Shown piece by piece: positions 1 through 11,992 of a DNA stretch of 64,000 bases. Under the pieces are notes generated by a model. It saw only the letters and a list, made by a program, of their open reading frames with translations. It did not search any database and had not been told where the DNA came from. Both the position numbers and the translations under genes were made by a program. The DNA is from Adiantum capillus-veneris (taxonomy: Eukaryota > Streptophyta > Polypodiopsida > Polypodiales > Pteridaceae), in NCBI GenBank assembly GCA_014529385.2, contig CM043953.1, positions 89,458,342 through 89,522,341 of the forward strand. The letters run 5' to 3'. Each line of letters begins with the position of its first letter. Within the stretch, counting starts at the first letter, position 1.

Positions 1-1046
1 ATTTCCCTTCACACTTCAACCTTGTTTTAATTAAGTAGGCGGCCATCCCATGGGTGGCCAACAACCCTTTCTCTTGGGCATCCCTCCTTTGACTTTAATT
101 CGGGCAGCCTTAGTGCCTACCTGGTTCACATGTCACCCAAGGCTTTGCCTAGCTAGCACAACATCATACACGTCCTTCAAGATGCAAGTATAGGTGATTG
201 GATTTGGCGAAAGAGCTTCCCTTAGAAAAGCACCAATGGTTCTTTGCCACATCTTAGTTGGGCATATCTTGCAATCAACATTCTTCGAAGTGCGTCACCC
301 CAGGCATAGATACTCGCTAAAGCATTGTCATTGAGCTCCATTATTGCCATCCAAGAACTGCCAATCACCACATTAGGCATACATATCAACTTCCATAGTG
401 TTGTTGGCAGTATACCCCGCTTTCAATGCACTGCATGAGAGAAAATTCCGATCAAGATTATCTTTGACCGCTAACTTCCCTATTACATGCACCACATTCT
501 AGAACCTGGTCAAAATCCAAAAACTCCCAGTTGGCACACTCATCGAGGTGACCAAATCGGTACAGAACTGGGCCCCGGGGAAGCTTAAACTATCAATATC
601 TTGGCAAGCAAAGCTTTGATTGCCAATCTGAAAAGAACGATGTGCTCCAAAAAATGAGCATTTCAGGCGCAAGCATTCACTACAGCCCTGATCCTTCATC
701 TGCAGTTTCCCAATCTGATACGGATCTGCAATCAATCCCAACTTCAACCTGGCATAACTTCTTCATCATAGCTCCAATTGACGAGCTGTAAAGACAGGCC
801 CGTAGAGCACCTTGAGCACTACAATTTTAAACCATAAAATTCATTTTTTAATGACCACAAACATACCCAATTTTAGCATAAAAGACATAGGTTATGGCCC
901 CTTGAAGCCGTATCTGGCATACACTTAGAATCAAATCTTGCTTGTTATCAAGGCCTAGTCAGTGCTCAATAAATATATGGACTTCAAAGAAGCTAAACTT
1001 GCATCTCCTGGCCCTTTTTTCCATCATGGAAGTGGAGCGGCATGAC
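1..1046 (-). repeat. PPR-derived dispersed repeat, copy R1 (left arm of an inverted repeat, cut by window edge)
   Basis: This ~1 kb stretch reads, on the minus strand, as a degraded pentatricopeptide-repeat fragment. A recognisable piece near 150-235 contains NPITYTCILK, the usual start of a PPR helix pair. Frameshifts and stops elsewhere rule out a working gene. The same unit recurs inverted at 1328-2470 and in the same orientation at about 35020-36085, for example the segments starting CCCTTCACACTTCAACC and the shared AGCTTCTTTGAAG. R1 continues past base 1, so its true end is not visible. It is either a transposon that captured PPR sequence or a dispersed PPR pseudogene fragment. Confidence 0.6.
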
Positions 1047-1327
1047 ATCCACCCCCTCTGAACCTGCACATCCTCCGGCATGTGCCAATTGTCTTCCCTT
1101 ATAATTTGCATCATCAAAAGATTCCTCAGACACATCATCTGATGCATACATATCATCATCATCCCTTGGCTGACGATCTAAGATTTGATCCTAGAAATTA
1201 AACTCACCTTCTTGTTTGTGAACAGTTTGATCCTTTTCCCTACAGAAGTCACTTTAAGCTTAGTGCCATCGAGCTCACATAATTTATATGCTGCATTGTC
1301 ATAAACATGAAGTACAACATACGGTGT

Positions 1328-2470
1328 CGTGCCTCTCCGCTTTCATGATGGGAAAAAGATCAAAGGGATGCAATCTAAGCTTCTTTGAAGCCTACACATT
1401 TATTGAGCCGTGATCAGGCCTTGTTAACACGCCAAGTTTAATGCTAAATGTATGCCAGATGCGGCTTTAAGGGGCCAGAACTTATGTTTTTTATGCTAAA
1501 AGTAGGTATGTTTGAGGTGACTAAAAATGGAAGTTTATGGGGTAGAATTGTAGGGCTTGAGGTGCTCTACGAGCTTCTCAGCTTGAAGTTTGAGTTGATG
1601 CCGATCCATACCGGATCGGATAACTGCTGATGAAGGGTTAAAGTTGGTATGAATGCATGGGCTTGAAGTGCTCACTTTGTGGAGCGTGTCAATCTTTTTA
1701 GATCAGCAATTGGAGATTTGGTTGCCAAGTTATTACCAGTTTAAGTTTCCCTTGGGGCAAGTTCCGTGTCAGGTTGATGGCCTAGGTCAGTGTGCCATAT
1801 GGGAATTTTAGAGCTTAACAGGGTTTGTATACGTTCTATGCAGTTTGAGAAGCCTACAAGAATTAAGGGCTTATCAGACAGAGCTCGGGTTGATAAGATA
1901 ATACGGCTTGAGACCGTGTCAAATGCCGGCACTGCTGAGCTGGATGAAATTTTGGCATTATTCAAGACACTGATATGAGCAATGAAATTTGAAACGATAT
2001 TGTCATTAAGGGGCTACTGGATGTTGATAAGGTTATGGAAAAGAAGCTCATTGAAGTTCTAACCGAATGGGAACGGAATGCCTTCAGGAGAATGCAATCA
2101 CCTATACCTGCATCTTAAAGTCATGTGGCATTATTTGAGATGTTGGACAACAAAATTCACTATGATATTGTCAGCGGAGGCCTACTCTGAAGATGTCGTG
2201 ATAGGCGATGCCTTGGTCAATGAGCATGCCAAGTGTGGTGCCGATTGTGTGCTTAATTGGCCACCAAGAGCCGTTGAGGGCATGGCCGCCCATTGGGGCC
2301 AGGGCCGCCCACCCGATGAGACACTATGGCTGCCCAAAGCTCGAATGACTACCCAAGCCAATCAAAATATGGCTGCCCAAGGGGGTTTGGGAAAATGGCC
2401 GCCCATGAAATTGCCACCCATATTATTAAAACATGGTTGAAGTGTGAAGGGAAGAGGGCAATGGCATGGA
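1328..2470 (+). repeat. PPR-derived dispersed repeat, copy R2 (right arm of an inverted repeat)
   Basis: This is the inverted partner of the 1-1046 block, separated from it by about 280 bp. Around 2080-2250 it encodes PPR-like pieces: ENAITYTCILK in one frame and EDVVIGDALVNEHAKCGA in another, matching the common plant PPR pattern DVxIGNALVxMYAKCG. The frame change between these pieces and several stops make it a pseudogene. Past 2250 it runs into GGCCGCCCA-rich sequence and ends near the AAGTGTGAAGGG that mirrors the start of R1. The loop at 1047-1327 shows no gene. Confidence 0.6.
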
Positions 2471-2859
2471 GAGGCAGGGTGACAGCGCTGTCGTGCTGTG
2501 ACATGTACATAGTGGGAACGCATGCTACAAGAGTTATCTTGTAATTTTTTAGATACATAATTATCTTTCCTATAATGTACATATGCATATTTAAGTATAA
2601 TAATAAGCTTTCTATCTCATCCTATTATTTTTCTCAAGGGTAACCTATTCTTACTTTACCATCAGAAAATACTATGGGAAAAGCATCAATAGCTCCGCCT
2701 CTTTAACTTGGGGCAAAAAGCATTGATTCTTTTTTTCTACTATCTCATTATCATCTCACACCCTAGCTAGATCCTATATCTAGGATAAACTCCAATATAT
2801 ATATATTCTATGTATTTTTCATATTTTTCTTATATTTCTTTTTAAATAGCTACTATGAG

Positions 2860-3654
2860 GGAATCATATCCTAGTGGGACACTAGGTGGCATGATTTCAA
2901 AGATACACTTATTTTAATGCATTATTACAAGCATGATTACAAAATTTTTTCAAGGAGCAATGTCATGCTTTCATATGGCATGAGGTGTCCTTTGGAATTA
3001 AATGCAAATCTAGGCTAAGGGGACCACGGGAAGACTTTTGTTGCCAGAAATGGACCCTATTTTGATGAATTTTTTACACAAGGTTCCAATCCGAATTGGA
3101 AAATGATTTTAAAATGAAAATCGTAGCTAATGAGCTGAAGTTTTTGCCCATATTTTTACTTTTTTATTTGGAGCCACGGTTGAGGAGATATGATCAAAAT
3201 ACTGGACCCCAGTCTGCCCACATCATGCAGGGACAGCTCATTTCCAACTTTTCCAATTCCTGTTCACACTGGCTCCTCTCTTCTTGTGTAAACCCTTGTG
3301 GGTTCCCTTCACCTATAAAAGGGGACCTCTTCTTCCTTGGAAAGAACTCAAGCATTCAAGCCATTGATGAGAGGAATTCTTGAGGGAGTGAGTAGTAATG
3401 CCTAATTGTACTTAGCCATTAACATAAGCCCAAGCCTACACTTTCTCCTAGAGGGAGACTAGCCATTCTTGTAACAAGCTAACCTTGGAAGATCAACTCT
3501 AATCAAAGAAGGTCTTGCACTTGGTGTATCAATCAAAGTGGAATTATCCACTCTTCTTCTCTCTCCATCAATAATGGTGCCAAAGGGTTTGTCAAGTAAG
3601 ATGTGTTCTACATTGATGTTTTCTTGATTTCTTGTTGTTTTCTTTTTCATCTCT

Positions 3655-3687
<33 letters not shown>

Positions 3688-3870
3688 AGGGTTTGTCAAG
3701 TAAGATGTGTTCTACATTGATGTTTTCTTGATTTCTTGTTGTTTTCTTTTTCATCTCTAATCCAACATATATATATATCTAATATTATCTCCTTAACCAA
3801 ATCTATCTCTCTCACTCTTAGTAATTCATCCTCTCTATAAATTTTAGGTTCTCTTTGCTACAGGTACATC
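2860..3870 (+). other. LTR-like non-coding stretch with TATA box; remainder of 2471-5300 featureless
   Basis: No protein is recognisable between 2471 and 5300. A TATAAAA at 3314-3320 sits in ACCTATAAAAGGGGA, the typical setting of a plant LTR core promoter, and a similar motif occurs at about 32045. No paired LTR, primer site or target duplication is visible, so calling this a solo or truncated LTR is tentative. From 3870 to 5300 there is AT-rich and then degenerate GGCAAGG/CTCGGCAAGG-type sequence. Confidence 0.25.
3583..3778. repeat. Tandem duplication, period about 104 bp
   Basis: The segment starting AAGGGTTTGTCAAGTAAG and ending in an (AT)n run occurs twice head-to-tail, at 3583-3686 and 3687-3778. 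The copies are nearly identical apart from the length of the AT run, so the duplication is recent, probably by slippage or unequal exchange at the (AT)n tract. Confidence 0.85.
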
Positions 3871-5111
3871 TCTCCCCGCAGTATCCTTATTGTCTACGGG
3901 CAAGAATAGGGCTTGGGAGGGAAAATTCTCATCTCTTCACTTCTCTCATATCTACATTTCTCACATACTATCTTAGATGAATAACCCACATGATGATCAT
4001 TTCTATCGCTTTAACTCTGTACAATCTATTAGAATTAACGTATGGATTAGCCGTAAAATACACTTTCAACAACGTATAGTGTTTCTCTTTGGCCCTGAAA
4101 GGCTCAATGAAATACTTCTATCACCGGATCCCATCATACTACCTCTCATAGACTATAATTTTTCTTTTGATGTAAGCGTAGTTATCTTGCTATGAACCAA
4201 GAGGATTTGTACACACAATTAATCCCAATCACTAAACAAAATATATATATTATGGTAAGCACAAAACTACAATTCCAAAGAACAATTCGTAGCCTATTTG
4301 GTCAGCCAAGATTGAATGCCATTAACTCATCCATTAACCCTTTCATATTACCATGATACGATATGACCATAGCCTTGATGTTTTCATCTTCGTATTGTTT
4401 TAACATTCTCTTTTGCGTTCTTTCTTTGTGTGTGTGTGAGTGCAAGAGAGAAAGAGTGAGTCTTCTTTGATTGCACTTCTTTCCAAACCCTAGTTTTCAT
4501 GACATCTATGGTTTAACTCCTTCATATAGTTTTTGTTGAGTTCTCTCACAAACTCTCACAGCCATAAGCCTGGTGCTTTTCTGGCAAGACCGCAAATTTC
4601 TCGACAGCGCTGCATGAGAAAGATGCGCTCACGCATGCGGTTGAGCGGCCGAGCTCGTCCATGAAACATAAAATCCTCAGCTTGCCAAGGTTCTCCCATT
4701 TATATCCATTTTGGCAATTTTGGTGCGCTCGACATCCACCTCTTCCATGTCATCAAGATAAGTCATGTGTCGCTGGCAACGATGGCATTGTCGTCACTTA
4801 TGGGGAAAGGATTTTTTTAAAGGACGAACACAAGGTCAGGAGAGATAAGGGTCACGGGGGTTAGCATAAGACGAGCGGAAGATAAGGCGAGGAGGGAAAG
4901 AAGGCTTAGCAAAGGGAATCTTGGCAAGGAGAAGCACAAGAAGTGGAAGAAGAAGGAGCTCGGCAAGGTAAAGAGTCGGAGCTTGGCAAACAAATAAGGA
5001 AGCTCGGCAAGGTAACAATTCAGGGCTCGATAAACAAATAAGGGAGGTTGGCGAGGTAACGAGTCAGGGATTGGTAAGGAAAGGAGGGAAGGAAAAGAAG
5101 GGAAGTGGCTC

Positions 5112-5112
5112 C

Positions 5113-5148
<36 letters not shown>
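5112..5148. repeat. (CT)n microsatellite
   Basis: Uninterrupted CT dinucleotide run just upstream of LINE-1. A second CT run lies at about 5356-5384. Confidence 0.9.
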
Positions 5149-5153
<5 letters not shown>

Positions 5154-5351
5154 GTCCTTGACCTCGACCAAGGTCTGCAAGGAGAGGAAGATAACGAGTA
5201 GGAAGAGAAGGTGACATCTAGAAGAGGCTCTAAGTCTTGAGCTTAACTACGAAGGGTAAGCTTGCGAGGAGAAGCACGAGAAGCGTAGAAAGAAGAAATC
5301 AGGGAGTTGTATCTTGGCAATGAAGGGAAAGCAAAAGGGAGAAGGATTTGA

Positions 5352-5387
<36 letters not shown>

Positions 5388-5550
5388 TAACTTCTTCATC
5401 CGAACTCCGATTTGGGTGATCTATAGCCTCAATCGAAGAGCACAAAGCCCTCTACGTGTTGATGTAAAGACAAAATTTTCAAAGTTATGGAAGGCATTTA
5501 TGTAACAGCATTTCCTAAGTGAACAGGTTTAGGGTCTTATTTTACATACA

Positions 5551-6501
5551 ATGTCTTCCGGCACTCGCAAGGGTTCTTCTTCTTCAACGAGGTCTACAAC
5601 CATTGTGGAAAATGATCCAAGATCTCCTAAGTGTGGAGATAGCAACACAACCACCCAACCAATGACATCGGAAACCATGATCATGGCATACTTGGTATCA
5701 TTGCAAGAGACCGTAAAAAAACAAGGTGAAGACTTACGAGCACTTGCAATGGAGAATGGTACACTAAGGGTACTTGTGGTTGAGAATGAGAATCTCAAGA
5801 GGACACTTGAGATGCAAACAACACGTTTGATGCAACTTGAAGAGGAAATCAAGGAATGTAAACGCTCTCTTGTGGACTTGAATGCTTTGAAGGAGCGGAT
5901 GAGCAAAGTAGAGCATGACCATGTATTGAAAGATGAGAAATTTGACACCATGAGCCGGGATGTATGCGACATGAAAAATATGTGCACAAACAAGTCTTGG
6001 GCTGATGTATGTGGTAGCAATGTGGTTGCTAATTCCTCACTCATGCAAGATATGGCTCAAACAAAGAATGTTGAGAATGTGGATGTGGAGGAGTTGAAGG
6101 AACGGGAGCAACGTTCCAAGAACATTGTTATTTGTGGAATTCTCGAAGAGAAGCTAGAGACACCTCCTTCTCTTGCCATTGTTATTGAAGATTTCTTCAA
6201 AACCCACTTTGGCATGTCCGGAGTTATGGTCTATGGAGCACATAGAGTGGGGAAGCAAGGAGCTCCTCGCTCGAGAGAACGGCCAATTGTATGCACCATG
6301 CCGGATGAGACTAAGCGAAAGATTATCCTTGATAATAGTTGGATCTATTTGAGGGATACAAAATGTTTTGTATGTGAATATTGCACTATTAAGCAACAAA
6401 ATATGTGTCGCAAGGCATATGAGGAAAATAATAAGAAAAACAAGGATATCTCTCATGAAGAAAATGTGCCCAAGGAGGAGGCAAGTCCCTTAAGCAAATA
6501 G
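5551..6501 (+). CDS. LINE-1 ORF1 protein, coiled coil plus RRM-like domain
   Basis: A 316-residue open frame with an ATG start and no internal stop. Residues 1-45 are Ser/Thr rich. Residues about 50-130 form a heptad-rich coiled coil (LVVENENLKRTLEMQTTRL), which in LINE ORF1 proteins drives trimer formation. Residues about 180-290 resemble the ORF1 RNA-binding fold, with NIVICGI, an AHRVG motif, and RPIVCTMPDETKR. The C-terminus is Lys/Glu rich. In LINEs this protein coats the element RNA and acts as a nucleic-acid chaperone. It stops seven bases before the ORF2 trace starts. The AHRVG/RPI arrangement recalls animal-type ORF1 rather than the zinc-knuckle ORF1 of LINE-2 in this window. It is the only LINE frame here that looks intact. 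Confidence 0.75.
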   Translation: MSSGTRKGSSSSTRSTTIVENDPRSPKCGDSNTTTQPMTSETMIMAYLVSLQETVKKQGEDLRALAMENGTLRVLVVENENLKRTLEMQTTRLMQLEEEIKECKRSLVDLNALKERMSKVEHDHVLKDEKFDTMSRDVCDMKNMCTNKSWADVCGSNVVANSSLMQDMAQTKNVENVDVEELKEREQRSKNIVICGILEEKLETPPSLAIVIEDFFKTHFGMSGVMVYGAHRVGKQGAPRSRERPIVCTMPDETKRKIILDNSWIYLRDTKCFVCEYCTIKQQNMCRKAYEENNKKNKDISHEENVPKEEASPLSK

Positions 6502-6507
6502 GGATGC

Positions 6508-9500
6508 GTGACCTATGAGATCGAGTTACAATTGAAAATATGCTTTTGGAATTGTAATGGATACCCATGGAATGCGGGGGTTGGCATTGATGAACTAACA
6601 AGCAATGCCGATGTTGTACTTCTTGTTGAAACTTGGGAGCATGACACACAAAGGATCAATGGCTTGGAGAATTACATTGTATTCATTGATGTTGTCAAAG
6701 AATATTAAGCAATGAAGAGGACAAGGAGGGGTAGCATGTATGGTTAAGAAAGGATTGAAAGATTTTGTATCAATTGTGAAAGATGACGAGTACAAACGTT
6801 ATGTATGGCTGAAAATTATGACACCAAAAAGAGCACCCATTTTTGTAACCGGTTGCTACATTCCTCATCATGATTCTCCCTTTTATGCTTGCATGGATAC
6901 AGATCAGCCATTTTTTGATTTAGAAGAGGACATTACTTATTTCAAAGATGAAGGTGATGTTATTGTATATGGGGATATGAATGCTCGCACAAAAACATTG
7001 CAATGTGATACTCAACAATTTGATATGCCATGCATTTCAAGGGAGTTGAAGGAAGTTCACTTGTATACTTGTTCTTCAATGGATGAGAAAGAGATGGATC
7101 ACTATGGAAAGTTACTTTTACACATGTGTAATAGCACGGGTATGCTCATTGCCAATGGTGTATTTGTGTGGAGTGGAACCAATGGATTTACATGTAGGAG
7201 ACATAATGGGGAAAGTGTGATTTTTGACTATATGCTACTCTCCGAAGCCATCATGTATCGCATAAAGAGTTTTATGTTTGGCCAATGGACCCCACAATCT
7301 GACCATCGCACCTTATGTATTGACCTTTCATGTGGAGAAGCAACTAAGCATGATAATCTCAGCCAAAGGAAAGCGAAATTATCACTATGTATGGATTTCA
7401 AATGGGCACCAATGTATATTGAAATGGTTGAGCAAAATTTATGGATGGAGAAGCTTCAATATGATGCACCATTGGAAACTAAATGGGAAGCTTTCAAGAA
7501 AGTTATTTGTTCTTGTGCTGAAGAATGCGTTGCTATAAAGCATCTTCATGGTATCAACAAAGATAGATCACGCAAAAGGTGGTTTGATAAAGAGTGTCAA
7601 GATGCTCGAAATTCCTTGATAAAGCTTGATGCAACTATGGACAAAGACAACTATCAAAGTCATTTGCATACATACAAGGCATTGATTCAAAAGAAGAAAA
7701 GAAGATGGGAAGTAAAGCAACAACTTTTTCAAGTCCAAGAAAAGGCACATGCATGTAGAAGATTTTGGAGAAACTTGAGGGGCAAGCGGGTTGAGAATTT
7801 TGGTAACTTGAGTCTTGTGGATATATATACACATTTTAGGCAATTATATGAGCAATCAAATGCTGAAAAAATGCCATTTTATGGTTCACTCCCATGTATG
7901 CCTTCTTTTTTACTATTGAGGATGTATGCGGTGGGCTTGAAAAGTTGGCCACTCGCAAAGCGAGAGATCTTCAAGGTATCAAGCCGGAGATGATCAAATG
8001 AACGGGAGCTTTTACCCATGAGTGGATGTGTGATATGTTCAACCTTGAACTTCAACATGTATGCCTTATGATTGGAGTACTAATTAGGTTAAGCCTTTGC
8101 ATAAAGGAGGGGATGTAAAGAATGTAAACAACTACCGGACTATAATGATTGGGTCTCTTATGGGAAAGTTGTTTGGGTGCATAATAGAGATGAAATTGAG
8201 TGATTGGACTGAAGATAATGACAAGCGTGCAAAGGGACAAACAGGTTTCCGTTGAAGCCATAGCACCATTGGTCATCTTGTCACTCTTCGTGTTCTCATA
8301 GAGGAAAGTCAGTTGAAAGGCAAGCGACTGTATTGTTGTTTTGTGGACTTTAAGAAAGCCCTTGATATGATTCCATGTAACAATTTATGGAGAAGGATGG
8401 AAGAACTCCAAGTGCCAAGCGGGGTGCTAAGTGAGTTTATGCTTGCGGTTTCTTGAATGTATGAGAAAGTGATTCGTCAATTGCGCATGGGAAGAGAAAA
8501 TTCAGAATTTTTTGTAAGCACTATTGGGGTTAAACAAGGATGTCCGTTGTCACCAACTCTCTTTGGTGTATGCATCGATCAATTGGAACAAATGGTACTT
8601 GACTTTATGCAAGAAGAAGGCATTGAAGAGGTCACTATTTTCAATGCGGTAATTATGCTTTTGTTGTATGCGGATGATGTAGTGCTTTTAGCACACACTT
8701 TAGAAGATGCACAAAAGCTTATATTTGTCCTTGAGAACTTTTGCTTGCATAGTGGGCTGATTGTGAACGAATCCAGGACAAAGGTTATGCTTGTGAAAAC
8801 CAACCATAAGGAGAAGCCATGCATTGTGTATAACAATGAGACACTTGGAGTTGTTGAGAGCTTTAAGTACCTTGGCCTTGAGGTTCCGTCCAATCACAAG
8901 TGGCATGAATGTGCTATGCGTTGTTTGGAAGCGGGAAAGAGAACATATTATGCATTTGAGAACATGTGTAATGCGGGAAACATCAAGTGTTGGGTTCTCA
9001 AGAAGTATCTTTTTGATGCATTGGTGACACCAGTTCTTCTTTATGGAGTTGAAGTGTGGGGCGGGAGCATCTCAATGTCTACTTGGAAAGACTCGTTTGA
9101 GAATGTCCAAAAGCGTTTTCTCACAAACTTTCTCCAAATGAAGACACAAACACCATATATGCTCCTACTTCTTGAGTCAAGATGTCTTCCAATTAAGGTT
9201 ATGGGCATGGAAAGGGTTGTGGAGTACATGATAAAGATGCGTCAAAACCCCTCACATCGACTTTCTACAATTGCATGGGAAGCAAGCAAAAATGTACAAA
9301 AGACATATAAACCAAGATCTTGAGCACGAGATGGATGCAAGACATAGAGAAGTGGTTTGGGAGATGGGATGCATTACACTTGGTACATGATGCTTCAATT
9401 GTGAATGAAGCTTTTCTACAACACCAATGTATTCCGGCTTGAGAGAAATCCGGTGGGTCATGCTTCATACATTACACCACCCATATTGTCCCCAACTACA

Positions 9501-9740
9501 AAACCATGTTCTTCGCCGAAAGAGGAAACCGTACTCACATTTACATGCTTAAATCTATCCCCTTCTCGACGATACACAGTATCGCAGTCATTCGGCTTAG
9601 CTCCCATTTCCTCGATGCGAGATAGGCATTGGGGCAATGGAGAAGAGTCAAATTGACTGTGCACATTATGCTCACTGCAAGTTCCAGAGTCTGAGTACCA
9701 CGCACTACTAGAGTGCTCAGCTTTTGGTCACATCCGAACT
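6508..9740 (+). pseudogene. LINE-1 ORF2, endonuclease-reverse transcriptase (broken)
   Basis: The endonuclease begins near 6535 (LKICFWNCNG) with ETW, GDMNART and SDHRTL motifs in order, the expected catalytic Glu, Asp/Asn and terminal Asp-His. A frameshift falls between 6700 and 6740. The reverse transcriptase follows: VNNYRTIMIGSLMGKL, CFVDFKKALDMIP, GVKQGCPLSPTLFG at about 8527, and the catalytic YADD at about 8668. The frame is lost again near 7993, and TGA stops occur at 8253-8255 and 8454-8456. The last long open stretch ends at 9323, and a Cys-His cluster follows to about 9730. In an active element this protein nicks target DNA and primes reverse transcription. This copy cannot make a full protein. 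Confidence 0.85.
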
Positions 9741-9930
9741 TGCTTCTCTCAAATTTTCAGCCGTAACTTAGACCTACACACTTTCCTCTCCCAGTCAAAG
9801 TGTGGGATCTCCATTGCGACTCTCATCACCACACTTTTGGAGCAATGAGAGTCACTCATCAACCGTACACATGCTACATCACATGTAGCTTTGGTCCCAT
9901 AGGTCATATTTGACCTCTGAGGACAATAAT

Positions 9931-9934
<4 letters not shown>

Positions 9935-9986
<52 letters not shown>
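9935..9986. repeat. (CT)n microsatellite at the far edge of the gypsy-1 3' LTR
   Basis: Long CT run. A matching (GA)n lies inside the related LTR copy at about 27.37 kb, so the SSR is probably part of the LTR family. Confidence 0.85.
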
Positions 9987-9988
<2 letters not shown>

Positions 9989-10549
9989 CTTATTGGAGTT
10001 CTCAAGAACAACATGAAGGAGGTGACAAGTACAATGAAGGTATGAAGCGAAGAGTGTGACGGCTTGGCCTTGCATTGAATAAGGAGATACCAATAGGGAT
10101 GTGAAGTGGGAGATGCAAAGCAGGACAAAAAGCTCAACATTGTGATATCTCTTACTCTTACCAAGTAGACTTTGGGCAATGGAAGTCTCGGCTGCTTGCC
10201 ACTTTACCGAAGCAGAGAAGAACTGATTTCTAAGTGCTAATTATAGCCATTCTAAGAAAATAAGGTTCAAGCTGTAACCAGGGAAGAATTTTACCTTCTT
10301 GGGTGGATTTTGGAAGGATTAAGCTCTCACCAACTCGAGAATTCTCAAGCAGTGCCGTTAATGGCAACTTTTGTATCAAATTTTACCTTCGATTAACCAT
10401 TACAAGCTTGAGGCTTTTAATGTGCCAATTTTAAGTCATTTAAGTGTTACTCAATCTATTTACTTGGTGTAGTGTATCTGGTCTATCATTTTTCCCACAA
10501 TGAGCAGCCCGGTGCTTCAGCTCATCTCGCGAACCCATTATTCTTGACA
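9987..10549 (-). repeat. Gypsy-1 3' LTR
   Basis: Read on the minus strand from 10549, the sequence starts TGTCAAGAATAATGGGTT and follows directly on the integrase C-terminus, where a 3' LTR belongs. It aligns along several hundred bases with the block starting at 26929: shared CGGGCTGCTC, CTTAAAATTG, TTAAAAGCC and a TTCGGTAAAG segment, then a (GA)n run. Identity looks roughly 65-75 percent by eye. The outer boundary is approximate. Confidence 0.6.
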
Positions 10550-11500
10550 ATGGTCCAAACCCAATGTTTGACCATCTTTTGCATAGCTGAGTATTGATTT
10601 TCAAATCTACTTTCATAAACAAGTAACCAATCTCCATCTTTGATAGTGTATGGTGGTAGTCTATGCTTTTTATCAAATTCTACTTTATTCTTCAATCTTG
10701 CCTCCTTCAATTTTTCTTTGGCTTGCTCAATATCTTCTTGATGCCTCTCAAGTAGGCAAATACGTAAAGCAAGCAAATCTTCTGTAGACATATCTACTTC
10801 CCATGGCATTATATTCCAAGAAATAACTGCCTTCTCTATAGGCAGAATGGTCTTCTCTCCATGCATCAATTCAAATGGCATATAACTTGTAACAGAACTA
10901 TGCATAGTGCCATTAGCCCATAAAGGAAAAGATAGCAGCTTAGGCCAATCACCAATATGTCCTCAACATGACTTTGTTAAATCCTTAACAATAGGCTGAT
11001 GTCCTCTTTCACTTTTCCCATTACCTTCTAGATTGTATGCCGTAGTAAGAGCCAATTTGATGCTCAAAGAAGTAAAGAACTCATGAGATTCATTTGCATC
11101 TCGCTCTCTTTTGTGAGGAATGATTTTACCAACACAACCATACCTAGGAATTACATCTTCAAACAAAAATCTACACATAGAACTTGTAGCCTTTGTATGC
11201 AAACTCTCCCTTCAACTTGGTTTGTGAGATCTTCTCTAGCAAGAACAATATACCTCATCTACCAAACCCCCACTGGCATTTTAATCAAATCCACTACCCA
11301 CTTGTAATGCATAGCTAGCAGATAAGTAGGATGCAATTCATCTCAATGCCGTCTACTAGAGTACTGCTGGCATACTAAACAAGTTTCACAAATTGAGCAA
11401 CATCTTTGTATGTTCCCTTCCACTTGTAGTGGTCCTTGATTTTGACAAAAGTTGCCCATATCCCTCTGTGTCCAACCCATAAGATTTGATGAAACTCTTT
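10522..11500 (-). pseudogene. Gypsy-1 integrase and C-terminal region (broken)
   Basis: Minus-strand pieces include an integrase core fragment (VIPRYGCVGKII, then ANESHEFF, ALTTAYNLEGNGKSERGHQ) and a C-terminal segment with MPFELMHGEKTILPIE and GDWLLVYESRFENQY, the usual end of gypsy integrases. In a live element integrase inserts the cDNA into chromosomes. Several stops separate the parts. The coding trace runs into the 3' LTR at 10549. Confidence 0.7.
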
Positions 11501-11512
11501 AATCACCTACTA

Positions 11513-11966
11513 TTAAGTTGCTTTATCACAAACAACCAACTGTGGTACCCCTTTTGAATGCTTTGGTTGCTTCCATAGATGACCATCCTCTAAAAAGTAG
11601 CTATGAGCCTTTTTCCTGATCCTCTTGTACTCTTGATCACTCCATCCCTCTTGCCTGGTAAGAGTGCCAAGGTAACGGCCTATTAAAAGCCATTCTCCAT
11701 CGTATAGCTCTTTAGACAAGACTTCAAAAACACAAACATTAGTACCACATCTCGCATGTTAATAGAAGAGGTGTAGAACTTTAAGCCCACATCATCACTG
11801 GTGGTAATCATCTCCTCCTCATCTTCATACCTGGCCCTTGACAACATACCTGCAATAGCAGGGTTATCTCTTCCTACAATGTGAACAAACTCAGGGTTAA
11901 GAGACTTAATCAAGGCTATCCATCACAGCATGGCAATGTACAAAGCAATGCAATTTGCAATCATCT
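11513..11966 (-). pseudogene. Gypsy-1 RNase H C-terminal part and integrase N-terminal part
   Basis: The minus-strand frame at about 11683-11930 reads IALIKSLNPEFVHIVGRDN, then MLSRARYEDEEEM, the end of the gypsy RNase H domain (compare PEF.HI.GKDN..AD.LSRA). The next open stretch (11513-11719) has YKRIRKKAHSYFLEDGHLW, the integrase N-terminal region. The domain is cut at 11966 by the TIR transposon and resumes at 21847. Confidence 0.75.
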
Positions 11967-11992
11967 CATTAGGAAAAGTTTGGACTCAAAAA
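11967..11992 (+). repeat. Left terminal inverted repeat (26 bp)
   Basis: Exact reverse complement of 21821-21846. It starts CATTAGGAAAAGTTTGG and ends in an A run. Homology stops abruptly at base 27 of each end. Confidence 0.9.

Larger units (their letters stand above)
5551..9760 (+). mobile_element. LINE-1: non-LTR retrotransposon with ORF1 and decayed ORF2
   Basis: The order is ORF1 (coiled coil plus RNA-binding-like domain), apurinic-type endonuclease, reverse transcriptase, and a C-terminal Cys/His segment, all on the plus strand. This is the standard non-LTR layout. No LTRs flank it. The 5' limit is unclear; 5300-5550 may be 5' UTR. The 3' limit is near 9760, where a Cys-His cluster at about 9657-9730 (CTLC ... 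H ... C ... H) ends the coding trace. No target-site duplication or poly(A) tail was identified. About 170 bp of unremarkable sequence and a (CT)n run separate it from the next element. Confidence 0.85.

Noticed and set aside
3977-4195. 72-codon open frame starting MNNPHDDHF
   Set aside because: No similarity, no supporting context, and length expected by chance in AT-rich DNA.
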